From Nothopassalora personata (taxonomy: Eukaryota; Ascomycota; Dothideomycetes; Mycosphaerellales; Mycosphaerellaceae): a stretch of DNA of 64,000 nt. Positions 51,540 to 61,033 of the stretch are shown in pieces (the first letter of the stretch is position 1; each line of letters begins with the position of its first letter). A program made the translations under genes and the position numbers. The stretch lies in assembly GCA_033816765.1 (NCBI GenBank), contig CM066291.1, positions 3,782,001 through 3,846,000 on the forward strand, given 5' to 3'. Below the pieces are notes generated by a model. It saw only the letters and a list, made by a program, of their open reading frames with translations, did no database searches and had not been told where the DNA came from.

Positions 51540-53526
51540 AGCTGAAAATCGTAGGCCTGGGGAAGGAGATGAACCGAGTGCAGTGTTGAGGGTGCAGCGC
51601 CACTTGCAAGAGCCACAGCCCGGGGTCTTGTCGCATGATCTGTTGGCTCAGAGAATACCACATGTTCTGGCAGACGCCGCCGTTGCTGACCTTGTTCAAC
51701 TCTCGCAGGTGCCATCGGTACACGTCGAATTCTCGACTCATCATCTCTCTGACTGTTTTAACCCGCGGCGCTAGTTCAGCGTCATTGTACCAGTACAGCA
51801 TGTTGCCATTGATGTAGGTACCGGTGCTATCGAGATCGGCTTGGTCAGCTTCATCAATGCCAAATTTGTCGAGGATCTGATTGTAGTTGGCATGCGTGAC
51901 GATGCCACTCGTGGTGCCGGCTTTGCCTCGAACACGGAGGCAGCCAAGCGGGTTGACAGTCTTCTGACCACGCTTGTCAGGGCGAAACCACGACCCATTC
52001 TTCACCTTGATAGCTGAAAAACTCTTGCCTTCAAAGAGCCAGTCTTGGACCTTGAGCGCGCGCTCACACAGGGTATTGGTGGTGATACCGGGATTCGTGA
52101 CGAAGTGGAGGGCCTTGTGGCAGAAATCTCGGACATGCTGATCGCACATCACAGCGCTAACCTTGCCATCCCTCTCAAGAACCTGCGAGACCGCATATTC
52201 GAGCATCTCAAGGCCCGCCATCCGGTGCTCAGGTAGCCAGTCAATGCCATCCACATCAATCGAGTTCCTGAACTTGATGCCACAGTACCGCTCATTGCAG
52301 GTGCAGTTGGCGCGCTTGATCCGGAGGGCCTCGTCTTCCTGCAGGATCTGATCCTTGAAGACTGATACATCCCTGATCACAGCCGAAGGTGACATGGTGA
52401 GTATCGGATTGCCACCCTCAGTCAGGGCCGGAGTGGATCGTGGGGTGCCAACCGGTGTACCCAGCGGACTGCCTTCGCGTATGGGTGCGCCGTCCAGCGT
52501 TCGGTTAGGCGAGGATTGAGCAGGCGCAGTCATGCCCTCACCTATGCTCTCGCTCATGCGGAGCTGCTCAAGTCGACTCGACTTGCGACCGCCTCTCGAT
52601 GGGACTGCAGGCTGGGTAGAGGCTGGTGGAGTTGGCGTGGTAGTCTTTGCACGTCCTTTGCCTTTGCCACCCGGTGGTGGCTGAGTCTGTTGCTGGCCAG
52701 ATGGTCCAGGTTGACCTGTGCTGTCCTCTGGGGACGCGGACTTCTCAGTGATAGTACCCTCCATGAAGTATGGAAGGCCATCCTCATAGACGGCTAGGCG
52801 GTGTCTTCTGATGATCTCCCTGCTCTCAGCCGACTGCGGATCAATGCTGCGTGCTTCAGCCTCCCTGTCGCACCGGGTAAGATCACCAGGCTCCAGAATT
52901 CGCTTGCGATCTATGCCCTTGCGGCCGATCCTCATACGCCAGATCAATGCCCTCTGAATTCTGCCAACAGCCTTGCTGTAGTCTGGGTACTTGTTGATGA
53001 AGGCCGTGAACTGGCGGCGCCCACTGTCAGTGCTGCAAAGCTCGGAGATGACGCGTCGATCAAGAATCTTGTTGTCCATCTGCTGTGGCCAGTGGCGGGT
53101 AAGCGTGGCGCGAAGAGTCCTCTCTCGGTTACGAATCTCTGAACCGGTCTTGCGAATCTTGCCGACGATGGGAAACAAGACATCGAGCTTCCTGTTACCA
53201 AGGAATTCATCCTGGTAGGTCTTGCCCATGCCGCTCTCAACTTCCTCGAAAAACAGGTCAACCCAGACGGAGCAGTCTTCGAACACCTTCTCGAAGCCCT
53301 TGCAGAAGTCCTTCAACACCTCAACCCGCTTCTGAGGACTGAGCTCTCGGAACATGACATTAGCGGCGGACTTCGGCGTGTTCGTGTTGGCAAGGACATG
53401 CTTGACGTTGTCCGGCAAGCGAAGGGACTCGAACAAGGTCTGAGGTGGGCGGGTGAGCCCAGTAACAGTGCTAGTGAGCGCTGTGCTCGAGCCAGCCGGG
53501 CGTGACGATGGACCAGCTGAAGCCAT
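51514..53526 (-). CDS. Element C third gene, upstream half (unknown function)
   Basis: A 670-residue frame read in the same direction as gag and pol. Residues 1-30 are Ser/Pro-rich. About 30-250 is a helical, strongly charged region (LFESLRLPDNVKHVLANTN; GFEKVFEDCSVWVDLFFEE). About 265-390 is a low-complexity linker full of Pro, Gly and Ser with GGKGKGRAK and GGRKSSRLEQLRM basic patches. From about 400 a folded part holds CTCNERYC and later Cys/His residues (VMCDQHVRDFCHKALH), possibly a zinc site. I know no family with this architecture. It starts 602 bases after the pol stop, with a perfect 26-base palindrome 435 bases upstream of its ATG, so it may have its own promoter. A nucleic-acid-binding or regulatory role is a guess. 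Confidence 0.65.
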   Translation of the reverse strand: MASAGPSSRPAGSSTALTSTVTGLTRPPQTLFESLRLPDNVKHVLANTNTPKSAANVMFRELSPQKRVEVLKDFCKGFEKVFEDCSVWVDLFFEEVESGMGKTYQDEFLGNRKLDVLFPIVGKIRKTGSEIRNRERTLRATLTRHWPQQMDNKILDRRVISELCSTDSGRRQFTAFINKYPDYSKAVGRIQRALIWRMRIGRKGIDRKRILEPGDLTRCDREAEARSIDPQSAESREIIRRHRLAVYEDGLPYFMEGTITEKSASPEDSTGQPGPSGQQQTQPPPGGKGKGRAKTTTPTPPASTQPAVPSRGGRKSSRLEQLRMSESIGEGMTAPAQSSPNRTLDGAPIREGSPLGTPVGTPRSTPALTEGGNPILTMSPSAVIRDVSVFKDQILQEDEALRIKRANCTCNERYCGIKFRNSIDVDGIDWLPEHRMAGLEMLEYAVSQVLERDGKVSAVMCDQHVRDFCHKALHFVTNPGITTNTLCERALKVQDWLFEGKSFSAIKVKNGSWFRPDKRGQKTVNPLGCLRVRGKAGTTSGIVTHANYNQILDKFGIDEADQADLDSTGTYINGNMLYWYNDAELAPRVKTVREMMSREFDVYRWHLRELNKVSNGGVCQNMWYSLSQQIMRQDPGLWLLQVALHPQHCTRFISFPRPTIFSFDRAHQGG

Positions 53527-54127
53527 GATAACTAGGATTCACTATCAGTGAGATCGTAAGAGCTGGCTATCTCGTGGTGCCACTCTGGAGTGTTGGTAAG
53601 CTTTGAAAGCTTGGTATCGGGGTGGGCTTTGAAGGTCAAGGTCGTGAAGAGAGAGAGGCCAGAGAACCGTCTGATGTGTGGTGGTAGGTGGATGTGTTGG
53701 TGGTTCTGGTGATGGTGCTAGTGTTTGAAGAAAAAGAGAGGAAGTAGCAGGCAGAGAGCTGCGCTTAAGGATGCCTCTCAGCGTATGTCCCTGTGACCGT
53801 TGCAAGGCAGCAGCGCCGAGACCGGTCTCATAAGTGGCAAGAGCAGTGCCATTGAGATCACACTGAAGGTCCGATGGCCCTGCATGTGACCGAAAACCAG
53901 TGCTGGTGACCACCTAGGTGAGCATTCGGCAGGGGGCATGCCACGCTGTCACGTGATCCGATTTACCGGTCCCGGGACCGGTAAATGTGACTCTACTAAC
54001 TGAGGTCCAACCAAGGCAAGAACACCCCATGAAGTGAAGTCCAGATAACCGAATCGGCTTAACAAACTGAAGGGCATGCGCAACACATGCCTAAGGGAAG
54101 TGAACTCCGTACGCCATTGCCAACTGA
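53527..54127 (-). promoter_or_regulatory. Spacer between pol and the third gene of element C
   Basis: Six hundred bases without a convincing gene. It holds the perfect palindrome at 53961-53986 with a GTCACGTGA beside it (53948-53956), the same pairing as in the LTRs. A minus-strand frame at 53913-53545 (122 codons) ends just upstream of the third gene and could be leader sequence. Confidence 0.45.
53961..53986. repeat. Perfect 26-base palindrome (copy 1 of 4 in element C)
   Basis: ATTTACCGG...CCGGTAAAT, centred on CCCGGG, is identical to its reverse complement. Related copies are at 57779-57804 (one mismatch), 49822-49847 and 61106-61131. Confidence 0.95.
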
Positions 54128-57100
54128 TTAGTTCTCAGCCTCGATCCTGCTGAACTGTGAAATTTCGGCTGCAGAAAGGTCATGAGGCCTGACCCATAGC
54201 TTCTTGGATTCCGGTTCAGGATACGATCCCCTTTCGTCAATTCCTACAGGTAGCACGTCTTCGTCGGCGATGGGCTCGATCTCGTTCGAATCACTGCTGT
54301 CTTCGCTATCAGCGACTTCTCCCTCCCCCATTACGAGATCGATCCCATCATCCAGGCCTGGTACTCCTATGTTATCCGGGCGAAGCTCTGGAACTAGCTT
54401 AAGGTTTTCTCGTGCCTGAACTCCTTTCATTGGCGTGCCATCAAGTTCCTCAAGAATATAGGTACCAAACTTCCTGGAGACACTGGACACCCGATATGGA
54501 CCTTGCCATCGGTAACCGATCTTGCGTGAGAAGTCATCCTTATATGGCTTGTCGAACCTCATGACAAGGTCGCCCTTCTGGAAACCAGCAAAGTCAACAT
54601 TTCGGTGAGAATCGAAGTAGTCCTTGCTAAGTTCTCTTAGTCGCTTCCTTCGAGCATGCAGCTCTTCCAAACTAAGGTCTCGAGCCTGGAGTTGACGCGC
54701 ACGTATGGCAAGCAGGTCCTCAGTCGTTCTCACCGATCCCCATTGATAATTCGCCCACGTCGGGTACTCAACCTCAATTGGCAGAATCGTGCGATGGCCA
54801 TACAGGACCTGAGCCGGCGTCATTCCAGTAGTACGACAGGTCGTGGTCCTATCAGCCCATAACACAGCGGGTACCCATTGCTCCCATCCGCGGTATGTGT
54901 TCCTTGTAAGCTTTGCTAACGCTGCAAGAATCGGACGGTGCCCAACCTCGACCGGAGCATTAGACTGCGGATGGTACGGTGATATTCGGATCCTTCGAAC
55001 ACCAAGTCCTACGAGCAACCGCTCAACCTCAGCCGCATGAACCGTAGCGTTATCAAGCACAATTTCAGCACAGCAGCCGTGCCTACAGAAGACATCTTCG
55101 TATAGAAACTTGGCAACTGTCTTCGAGCTGGGAGGTGCCCTTGTCACTCTAGCCTCGATCCAGTTGCTGAGTGCTTCGCGCGCAACTAGGAGGTATCCAT
55201 TTTTGTGCACCTGGACGGGGTCCGAGTACCACTTCTCACCAATGACCTGAGGGCTCGATGAGTGAAGCTCACCAGCGCGCTGGTTGCCTTCGCGAAACCT
55301 ACAAGGAGCACAACTTCGAACCCACGCAGAGACATCGGCGAAGCACCCGTCCCAGTAATACCGATCGGAAATAAGGTTGTACACGACCTCAGCGCTGCGA
55401 TGACCGTGTCTTTCATGGCATTCTATGACGATCTCCTTCTGAGCCTCATCATCGTCAATCACAAGTTGCAACGGTGCTCCTCGGCGCTTCTGGAAGAACA
55501 GCAATTGGTCTCGGACAAAGAAGTTGACGCTCTTCTTCACCAGCCGCCGGTACTCAGCACGGGTAACACCATCGGGCCGGGTCCTGGTTTCTATAACCTG
55601 AGCAAGCTGCTGAGAGCCCTCAGAATATTGGTCCCCGAGATGTCGTGTTTTCTGGATTTCAACTGGATAGGTGTCGACCGGCTCCGGGTACCTGAACAGC
55701 TTATCATCAATCATCTGGTCGACTTCGTCTTCGTCAGCTTTCCTGGGTTCTTGAGGTGTAGAGGGCCTTCGAGACAGGGCATCTGGGCCAGTGTGTCTAG
55801 TCCCCGCAACGTGCTTTACCTCGAACGTGAACAACCTGATCCATGCGACCCACCGGGCCATTGCCGAGTTTGGCAGGTCCGAAGCCGGCCGGTTAAGCTG
55901 CCATACAAGTGTCTTGGCATCAACCTCAAGGACAAAATCAACGCCAGTGATATATCTCTGGATCTTCTTAAGCCCCTTAAGGACCCCAAGGCATTCCCGC
56001 TTCCCAGCATCATATCTGGATTCTGACGCGCTCCAGATTCCACTCTCATACCGCACCGGGTGACGCCGTCGGGTACTGTCCATTGATTCTTGAGAAACGA
56101 TACATCCCCATCCAGTGCCGCTAGCATCAACTGAGACAAAGATGGACCCAGCACCAGGTGAGTAGCAGAGGGTAACTAAGGCTGGAGCCTGCACAAGGTA
56201 CCTAGCAACCTCTTCTTTTGAGAACTGCTCATTTTCTGTCCAGGTGAACTCGGCGTCCTTCTTCAGCAGTTTGTACATTGGTCGAGCGATGATAACGAAC
56301 CAGGGAATCCATATCCGGAAGTACACACACAGCCCCACATAGGTGCGGACCTCCTTGATACAGGTAGGCGTAGGCCAATCCAGGATCTTGGCCACAACCT
56401 TTGGGTCAGGATAGCGACCATCCGGGCCAGTAACGTACCCAACAATCTTGAGCTTTTCGTATAACCATTGGGATTTGCCTCCAGCAACTACCGCACCAGC
56501 TCTTTCCAGGTCAGCAAGAACCAGATCCAGGGAAACGATGTGCTCAACGACCCATTTTCTCAACCCAGGCTCTAGTTCGGCATTCCCATAGTCCTCAGTT
56601 GGTCCCTTAATACCGATGTCATCGAGAAACGGCTTCGCTCGATGCGAGATATGATCAAGCAGAATCTTTGTTACCGCACGCACGAACTGAGCAACTGAAT
56701 TGGTAGCTCCTTGAGGCAGAGTCGTGTTGCGTACTAGGCCAAGAGGGGTCATGAAGGCTGTTAAGTCCCGGCAGGACTCATCCAAAGTAATCTGATCATA
56801 ACCTGAAAACAGGTCCACAAGTGAAGCGACTCGGCACCCGGCAAAATCCTCTGAGAAGCTATCCGTGTCCGGTGGAATGTTAGCATCGCGCATAGTAACC
56901 TCATTCAGGAGCACAGCTGAGTTGATCAACCGATATGGCACATCGCTTCCAGAGGCATCAACCTTCTTTGCGACCAGGAACCAGCTATTGGAATATGCCC
57001 CTTGTGAGTATTCTAGGATGTTATTCTTGATCCGGGCTCTAATCATGCGCTCAACAATTGCCCTAAGACTTGGGTGCAACCGGATAGGGCGTGCCTGCCA

Positions 57101-57949
57101 TGGCCTATGAGGGACCGTGTTAATCTTCTGAGGTGGCACGACGTCGTGCCTAATTTGCCTCATGTGACTGAAATCCCAAGCGAGGACTGCCTCCCGGTTG
57201 TAGAGCATCTCATCGAATAAGGCCCTTTCCATTGGCAATAGCTTGATGCCAACCTTGATTGAGGTAAGTCGTTCTGGAGTGATCCGGCTACCTCGCTCAA
57301 TACTTGAGAATTTCTTAGTCAAGTACTTCCCATCAAACGGACCTTGTCCTTCAGGCATCTTGGATTCCAGGTACAGTGCCCTGCGCTTCCATTCCATATC
57401 TCCCTCAACTCGTGATTCTGGGCGTTCGTGAACGCTCGCGTCCACTGGCTTTTTCTTGTCCGCCTTACGCTTGTACATCGTGAAGACCTGCGGCATCCTA
57501 ATGTTAGCTATATGTAGGCCTGCTTGTTGCTTCCGTGCCTGAGCATTCAATGCAGATTGTCTCAGGATCTCGGAGGGCCAGTCCCCTTGAACTGAATAAA
57601 CGTTAGCAATAGAATCTCCCTCAAACGCGCCTGTTCCAATTTCTGCAACTCGTTCCTTTGCTACAGCAGTCCTAAGCAATCCCAATAAGTGAGCTGAATG
57701 GTTGCTAGGCGTTAGAGCCTTGCCGGGTTCCTGCAGATGCGTCGTGTCGTGGTCGTATCCGTTTTCCTCACTATAGCTATTTACCGGTCCCGGGACCGGC
57801 AAATCAAAGTCCGAGGTTTCTCCGAGATAGTGCGAGAACCTCACTGATTTTGTCAAACCCGGCTTTAGCAAATCGGTGGGTTGAGCGCCGTAACTCAACC
57901 CACCATTCCATTTCCCGACGCTTTCAATAGTTCCTGAAGGGTTTTGCAC
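54128..57949 (-). CDS. Element C pol: reverse transcriptase, RNase H, integrase
   Basis: A 1273-codon frame, most likely reached from gag by a -1 shift at 57910-57916; the ATG at 57949 need not be used. The order is a linker of about 250 residues, then RT (RLINSAVLLNEVTMRDANIP; SLVDLFSGYDQI; TTLPQGATNSVAQF; active site FLDDIGIKGP at about residue 440), then RNase H (FVSVDASGTGWGCI; KRECLGVLKGLKKI; EVDAKTLVWQLN). Next comes the HHCC zinc finger of integrase (ECHERHGHRSAEVVYN ... CAPCRF, about 840-885) and the core with Asp in SDPVQ, Asp in VLDNATVH and Glu in NAPVEVGH. The tail (KGDLVMRFDKPYKDDF; WQGPYRVSSV) is the usual Ty3/gypsy integrase end and is followed by an acidic C-terminus without a chromodomain. 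No stops. Confidence 0.92.
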   Translation of the reverse strand: MQNPSGTIESVGKWNGGLSYGAQPTDLLKPGLTKSVRFSHYLGETSDFDLPVPGPVNSYSEENGYDHDTTHLQEPGKALTPSNHSAHLLGLLRTAVAKERVAEIGTGAFEGDSIANVYSVQGDWPSEILRQSALNAQARKQQAGLHIANIRMPQVFTMYKRKADKKKPVDASVHERPESRVEGDMEWKRRALYLESKMPEGQGPFDGKYLTKKFSSIERGSRITPERLTSIKVGIKLLPMERALFDEMLYNREAVLAWDFSHMRQIRHDVVPPQKINTVPHRPWQARPIRLHPSLRAIVERMIRARIKNNILEYSQGAYSNSWFLVAKKVDASGSDVPYRLINSAVLLNEVTMRDANIPPDTDSFSEDFAGCRVASLVDLFSGYDQITLDESCRDLTAFMTPLGLVRNTTLPQGATNSVAQFVRAVTKILLDHISHRAKPFLDDIGIKGPTEDYGNAELEPGLRKWVVEHIVSLDLVLADLERAGAVVAGGKSQWLYEKLKIVGYVTGPDGRYPDPKVVAKILDWPTPTCIKEVRTYVGLCVYFRIWIPWFVIIARPMYKLLKKDAEFTWTENEQFSKEEVARYLVQAPALVTLCYSPGAGSIFVSVDASGTGWGCIVSQESMDSTRRRHPVRYESGIWSASESRYDAGKRECLGVLKGLKKIQRYITGVDFVLEVDAKTLVWQLNRPASDLPNSAMARWVAWIRLFTFEVKHVAGTRHTGPDALSRRPSTPQEPRKADEDEVDQMIDDKLFRYPEPVDTYPVEIQKTRHLGDQYSEGSQQLAQVIETRTRPDGVTRAEYRRLVKKSVNFFVRDQLLFFQKRRGAPLQLVIDDDEAQKEIVIECHERHGHRSAEVVYNLISDRYYWDGCFADVSAWVRSCAPCRFREGNQRAGELHSSSPQVIGEKWYSDPVQVHKNGYLLVAREALSNWIEARVTRAPPSSKTVAKFLYEDVFCRHGCCAEIVLDNATVHAAEVERLLVGLGVRRIRISPYHPQSNAPVEVGHRPILAALAKLTRNTYRGWEQWVPAVLWADRTTTCRTTGMTPAQVLYGHRTILPIEVEYPTWANYQWGSVRTTEDLLAIRARQLQARDLSLEELHARRKRLRELSKDYFDSHRNVDFAGFQKGDLVMRFDKPYKDDFSRKIGYRWQGPYRVSSVSRKFGTYILEELDGTPMKGVQARENLKLVPELRPDNIGVPGLDDGIDLVMGEGEVADSEDSSDSNEIEPIADEDVLPVGIDERGSYPEPESKKLWVRPHDLSAAEISQFSRIEAEN
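57779..57804. repeat. 26-base palindrome (copy 2, within the pol frame)
   Basis: Differs at one base from the perfect copy (GGCAAAT for GGTAAAT at the right end). It is translated in pol as LPVPGPVN. Confidence 0.95.
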
Positions 57950-60807
57950 CTGTCCGAGCCAACTAGGGCAGTAAACATGACACTTTCACCTTTGCGGCTG
58001 GCAATAGTCCCCTCCCATGAACCATCATCGCAGTTACGGGCAGTGAGCCGCACCTTGCGGGCCCACGGACGTCCTAGGATTGTTGGCGAGTTTGGATCCG
58101 AGGAGATGAACATGTCCACTTGGCAGTGAACCCCAAATACCCAAACATCCAAATTGCCCACAACACCTTTGAACTGGGCCCGCCCTCCAGCACCTCGAAA
58201 GGCAAGCTGAGCACTCGACATTACTGGTAACCCAAACCTATGAGCGTTCCTCTGGCCGATGATATTCACCTCGGAACCCTCATCAATTAGGCACCTGATC
58301 TGGTTCTTGTTCGTCCCAAATTCCGCTACTACCCAAGGACTAGGGACCATAGCAAAGTTGTCAAGGACACTAGAGAGCCCGATCTTCTCAACATCCTCAT
58401 ATAGCTCAGCAGCAGGGACCGCACCCTTGGAGCAAAGCATGGTCGAATACACTCTGACATACTGGGCCTGACCATCTTCGCGGAAGACCTCCTCATTATA
58501 CTCAGGTTCATCTTCACAGGTGACCACTTGTCCAGTGCGAACCTCAGGGTCCTTTCCTGCAAGACGTCGCACTGTAGCGAGCTTCTCCTGAAGAGCGGGG
58601 GTGTTAGCAACGCGACCGAAGAGGGCAGCCTCGAACCAGCGACCATATCGAAACCAATCTTGGGCGTTCACACTGGGAAACGTTGTCTGGAGGATCTGAT
58701 CAATCCAGTAGATGATACCCTCTTCCTTTGTAACCGGGCCATCACCAGCCGAACCATACTGTCGGACGTAGTTGTCAATCCTCATAGTCTTGGCATTCTG
58801 CATACGCTTCCTTTGTGCGAAGGGGGCGTTCACGGGACCAACAGGCATATCCTTAGGCAGTCCTTTGTTAGCATCGTTCCCTGGTCTGTTCACTTGGGCA
58901 TCACTTCCCCTTCCTAGGGTTACCCCGGATCCAGCTGATGACTGAGTTTCGCTCATTTGAGCACTGACTTCGTCAATCATTTCAACCTCCTGCTGGTCAA
59001 TCTCAGCTTGCCGGATCTCCTGTTCCAATTGCAGGCGAACTTTCTCAGCAGCCTCAGCTCGGGCTCGCAGATCCTGGGCTGAGGACCGGGTCCTCGGGTA
59101 CGGATTCTTCAGAATACCTACGGGTGCCTTCCCTTTCACTTTGTCAGACTGCACAGGATAGGCAGATACCTCGTCAAGCTCGCCCAAGTCGGTTGCCTGC
59201 TCCGCTTCACTTTCTCCGAATGAGACCCAATATGTCCCAGCAGCCTTCTCCTTTTGGCCAGACCGCGCGTCCTGAGGGCCATACTCCATTAAATGCCTGA
59301 AGTTAGGAGGGGGCTTAGAATGATCAGGAGGCGTGACCTTAGTCACCCCAGCGTAGTCCCTACCCATCCATTGCTTACGCAGTGCGGGAATCTCATACTG
59401 GTTGTCAAACTCGATCGGTCCATAATGTTCTTCGAGCAGAGGGAGCATGCAGAGCAGTTTCGGTTTGCTGTAGTCCCTCCGAAAGTTGAACTTGGTGGGA
59501 CGTGGATCGCCTTCTTTCCCTAGATACCACCAGTTGTTCGGGGCGAGGTATACGTAGCCCCGGGATATTAAGGACCTCATCGCCCCACAATTGCTGGCCT
59601 GGTGCTTCGAACTGCCACAGTTGTAGCAACAACCATCCATCGCTTTGGACTGTTCGCGATTTTGCGATGGGGGACGCTGCATTGCGTAAACCTGCAGTTC
59701 AGTGTCTGGGTCGTGCCTCTCCGGTTGCATAGAGCGTTGATTCTCGCTCGGGTAGAAGGCACCCGCGTCCGCGACGCGACCGCGCTGGTATGCACGTATG
59801 CTCATTTCAGCTACCTTCTGGATTAGGTCATCATCAACAACAGTCCTGGAGGTGGCCTTCTTAAGCGTGTCAATCTCAGGCTTGAGGCGCGGCATTTGCT
59901 TCACGACTGAGCGGTGCAGCTGAGGCAAAGCAAGAGGGAAATCTGTATGCACAGCTTTCCATCCCTCCTCACCATCTGCGATGCTAGCAGCTTCATCGAG
60001 AATCCTCTGAAAGTCCCTGAACTTCTCAGGTTGCTTTGGGTGAAGCCCGCAAGCCTTGTAGACCGCTTTCGCGACTGCCTCTGGCAATCCCTGAAGGAGA
60101 AGGCGACTCCGGGAGCTGTTATCCAAATCCTCAGGTTCAATTAGGTCACTTGAGGATACAAATAGGCGGATGAATTCCTTCACATCTTGTTCTTCAGGCC
60201 TCTTGCCTTGCTGCGCCCTAACAATCTCCTCAAGATATTCCCGACTCCCCAACATCGAGTGGGCGTCAAACCTTGAGAACTCTGACAAGAACGCCCTCCT
60301 GAAACGTGCCTTGCCGGTGAGCCACCCAGGCAGCCTCATGACCACACGCCGGATAGTAATTTCGCAATTGCGCTCAAACCTGCCCCAGAAATCATCCTTC
60401 TTAATGGATGCCCGAGGCGGATACTGGTCCATTAGGTCGCCAAACCGCTCCCAGAACTCAGTAGCATTGGTGCCATCAAAGAACGGATTCTCAGCACCTC
60501 CTGGAGGTGGAAAGCGAGGGCCAGCGTTTTCCATTGCTACTGCCAATCGTCTAAAGAGGGCAGTCATAGCATCCATTCCAATTGTGCTGTTCATTCCTAC
60601 ACCCATACCCAATTCAGCGGCGCTGGTTCCGCTTCTCCCTTCTTTACTAGATTCAGGTGTTTCCCCTTCCTCCGATTCCTCCATCCCCTCATGAGGGACA
60701 GAATCCCTGTAGACCCCTTCCATTTTCGTGGGGTTCACAGGCTGTTCGTAGCCTCTGCCTATGTCGGCAAAGGTGCTAAGTTTTTCTGGTGATGCAGCCG
60801 TATCCAT
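57895..60807 (-). CDS. Element C gag with zinc knuckle and aspartic protease
   Basis: A 970-residue frame. The acidic N-terminus is followed by a capsid-like region at about 110-260 (NPFFDGTNATEFWERFGDLM to LLLQGLPEAVAKAVY). A CCHC knuckle CYNCGSSKHQASNC (C-X2-C-X4-H-X4-C) lies at about residue 390, a Gln/Glu-rich coiled-coil stretch at about 575-605 (RARAEAAEKVRLQLEQE), and a retropepsin-like domain at about 835-925, where CLIDEGSEVNIIG stands at the active Asp and ILGRPWARKV at the usual ILG motif. The protease has DEGS rather than the common D(S/T)G. Unlike many Ty3 elements the protease is in the gag frame. The product would form the particle and cut the polyprotein. Confidence 0.88.
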   Translation of the reverse strand: MDTAASPEKLSTFADIGRGYEQPVNPTKMEGVYRDSVPHEGMEESEEGETPESSKEGRSGTSAAELGMGVGMNSTIGMDAMTALFRRLAVAMENAGPRFPPPGGAENPFFDGTNATEFWERFGDLMDQYPPRASIKKDDFWGRFERNCEITIRRVVMRLPGWLTGKARFRRAFLSEFSRFDAHSMLGSREYLEEIVRAQQGKRPEEQDVKEFIRLFVSSSDLIEPEDLDNSSRSRLLLQGLPEAVAKAVYKACGLHPKQPEKFRDFQRILDEAASIADGEEGWKAVHTDFPLALPQLHRSVVKQMPRLKPEIDTLKKATSRTVVDDDLIQKVAEMSIRAYQRGRVADAGAFYPSENQRSMQPERHDPDTELQVYAMQRPPSQNREQSKAMDGCCYNCGSSKHQASNCGAMRSLISRGYVYLAPNNWWYLGKEGDPRPTKFNFRRDYSKPKLLCMLPLLEEHYGPIEFDNQYEIPALRKQWMGRDYAGVTKVTPPDHSKPPPNFRHLMEYGPQDARSGQKEKAAGTYWVSFGESEAEQATDLGELDEVSAYPVQSDKVKGKAPVGILKNPYPRTRSSAQDLRARAEAAEKVRLQLEQEIRQAEIDQQEVEMIDEVSAQMSETQSSAGSGVTLGRGSDAQVNRPGNDANKGLPKDMPVGPVNAPFAQRKRMQNAKTMRIDNYVRQYGSAGDGPVTKEEGIIYWIDQILQTTFPSVNAQDWFRYGRWFEAALFGRVANTPALQEKLATVRRLAGKDPEVRTGQVVTCEDEPEYNEEVFREDGQAQYVRVYSTMLCSKGAVPAAELYEDVEKIGLSSVLDNFAMVPSPWVVAEFGTNKNQIRCLIDEGSEVNIIGQRNAHRFGLPVMSSAQLAFRGAGGRAQFKGVVGNLDVWVFGVHCQVDMFISSDPNSPTILGRPWARKVRLTARNCDDGSWEGTIASRKGESVMFTALVGSDRCKTLQELLKASGNGMVG
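57910..57916 (-). promoter_or_regulatory. -1 ribosomal frameshift heptamer between gag and pol
   Basis: The sense (minus) strand reads G GGA AAT in the gag frame, exactly the X XXY YYZ pattern. Slipping back one base moves the ribosome into the pol frame, 13 bases before the gag stop at 57895-57897. The gag-to-pol offset in the sequence is -1. Confidence 0.8.
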
Positions 60808-61033
60808 TGTTGCGTGGTGCTTGCTTCAGAATGTGCTGATACTAGTTGTTGCTTGACAGGACCTTGTGACCGTGATTGTTGCTGAATACCTTGGACCTTG
60901 AATGTTTTTCGACCTTAGTCGACCTTGACCGTGAACCTTGGACCTTGAACCGTGATTTTGACCTTATAAACTGGATGCTGATACGCCACCGGGTGTACAC
61001 TTGATAACCCCCCCTCATTGACCACCAAAATAA
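60808..61033 (-). promoter_or_regulatory. 5' leader of element C with ACCTT/AAGGT repeats and PBS region
   Basis: Between the 5' LTR and gag. Next to the LTR the sense strand reads TTATTTTGGTGGTCAATGAG, where TGG starts the probable primer binding site; the tRNA is not identified. Within 60859-60965 ACCTT occurs eight times on the plus strand (AAGGT on the sense strand), mostly in ACCTTGRACC-like units. Confidence 0.5.

Noticed and set aside
53545..53913. Minus-strand 122-codon frame upstream of the third gene of element C
   Set aside because: Low-complexity composition, no recognisable domain, and no splice pair that joins it in frame to the next gene. Left as possible leader.
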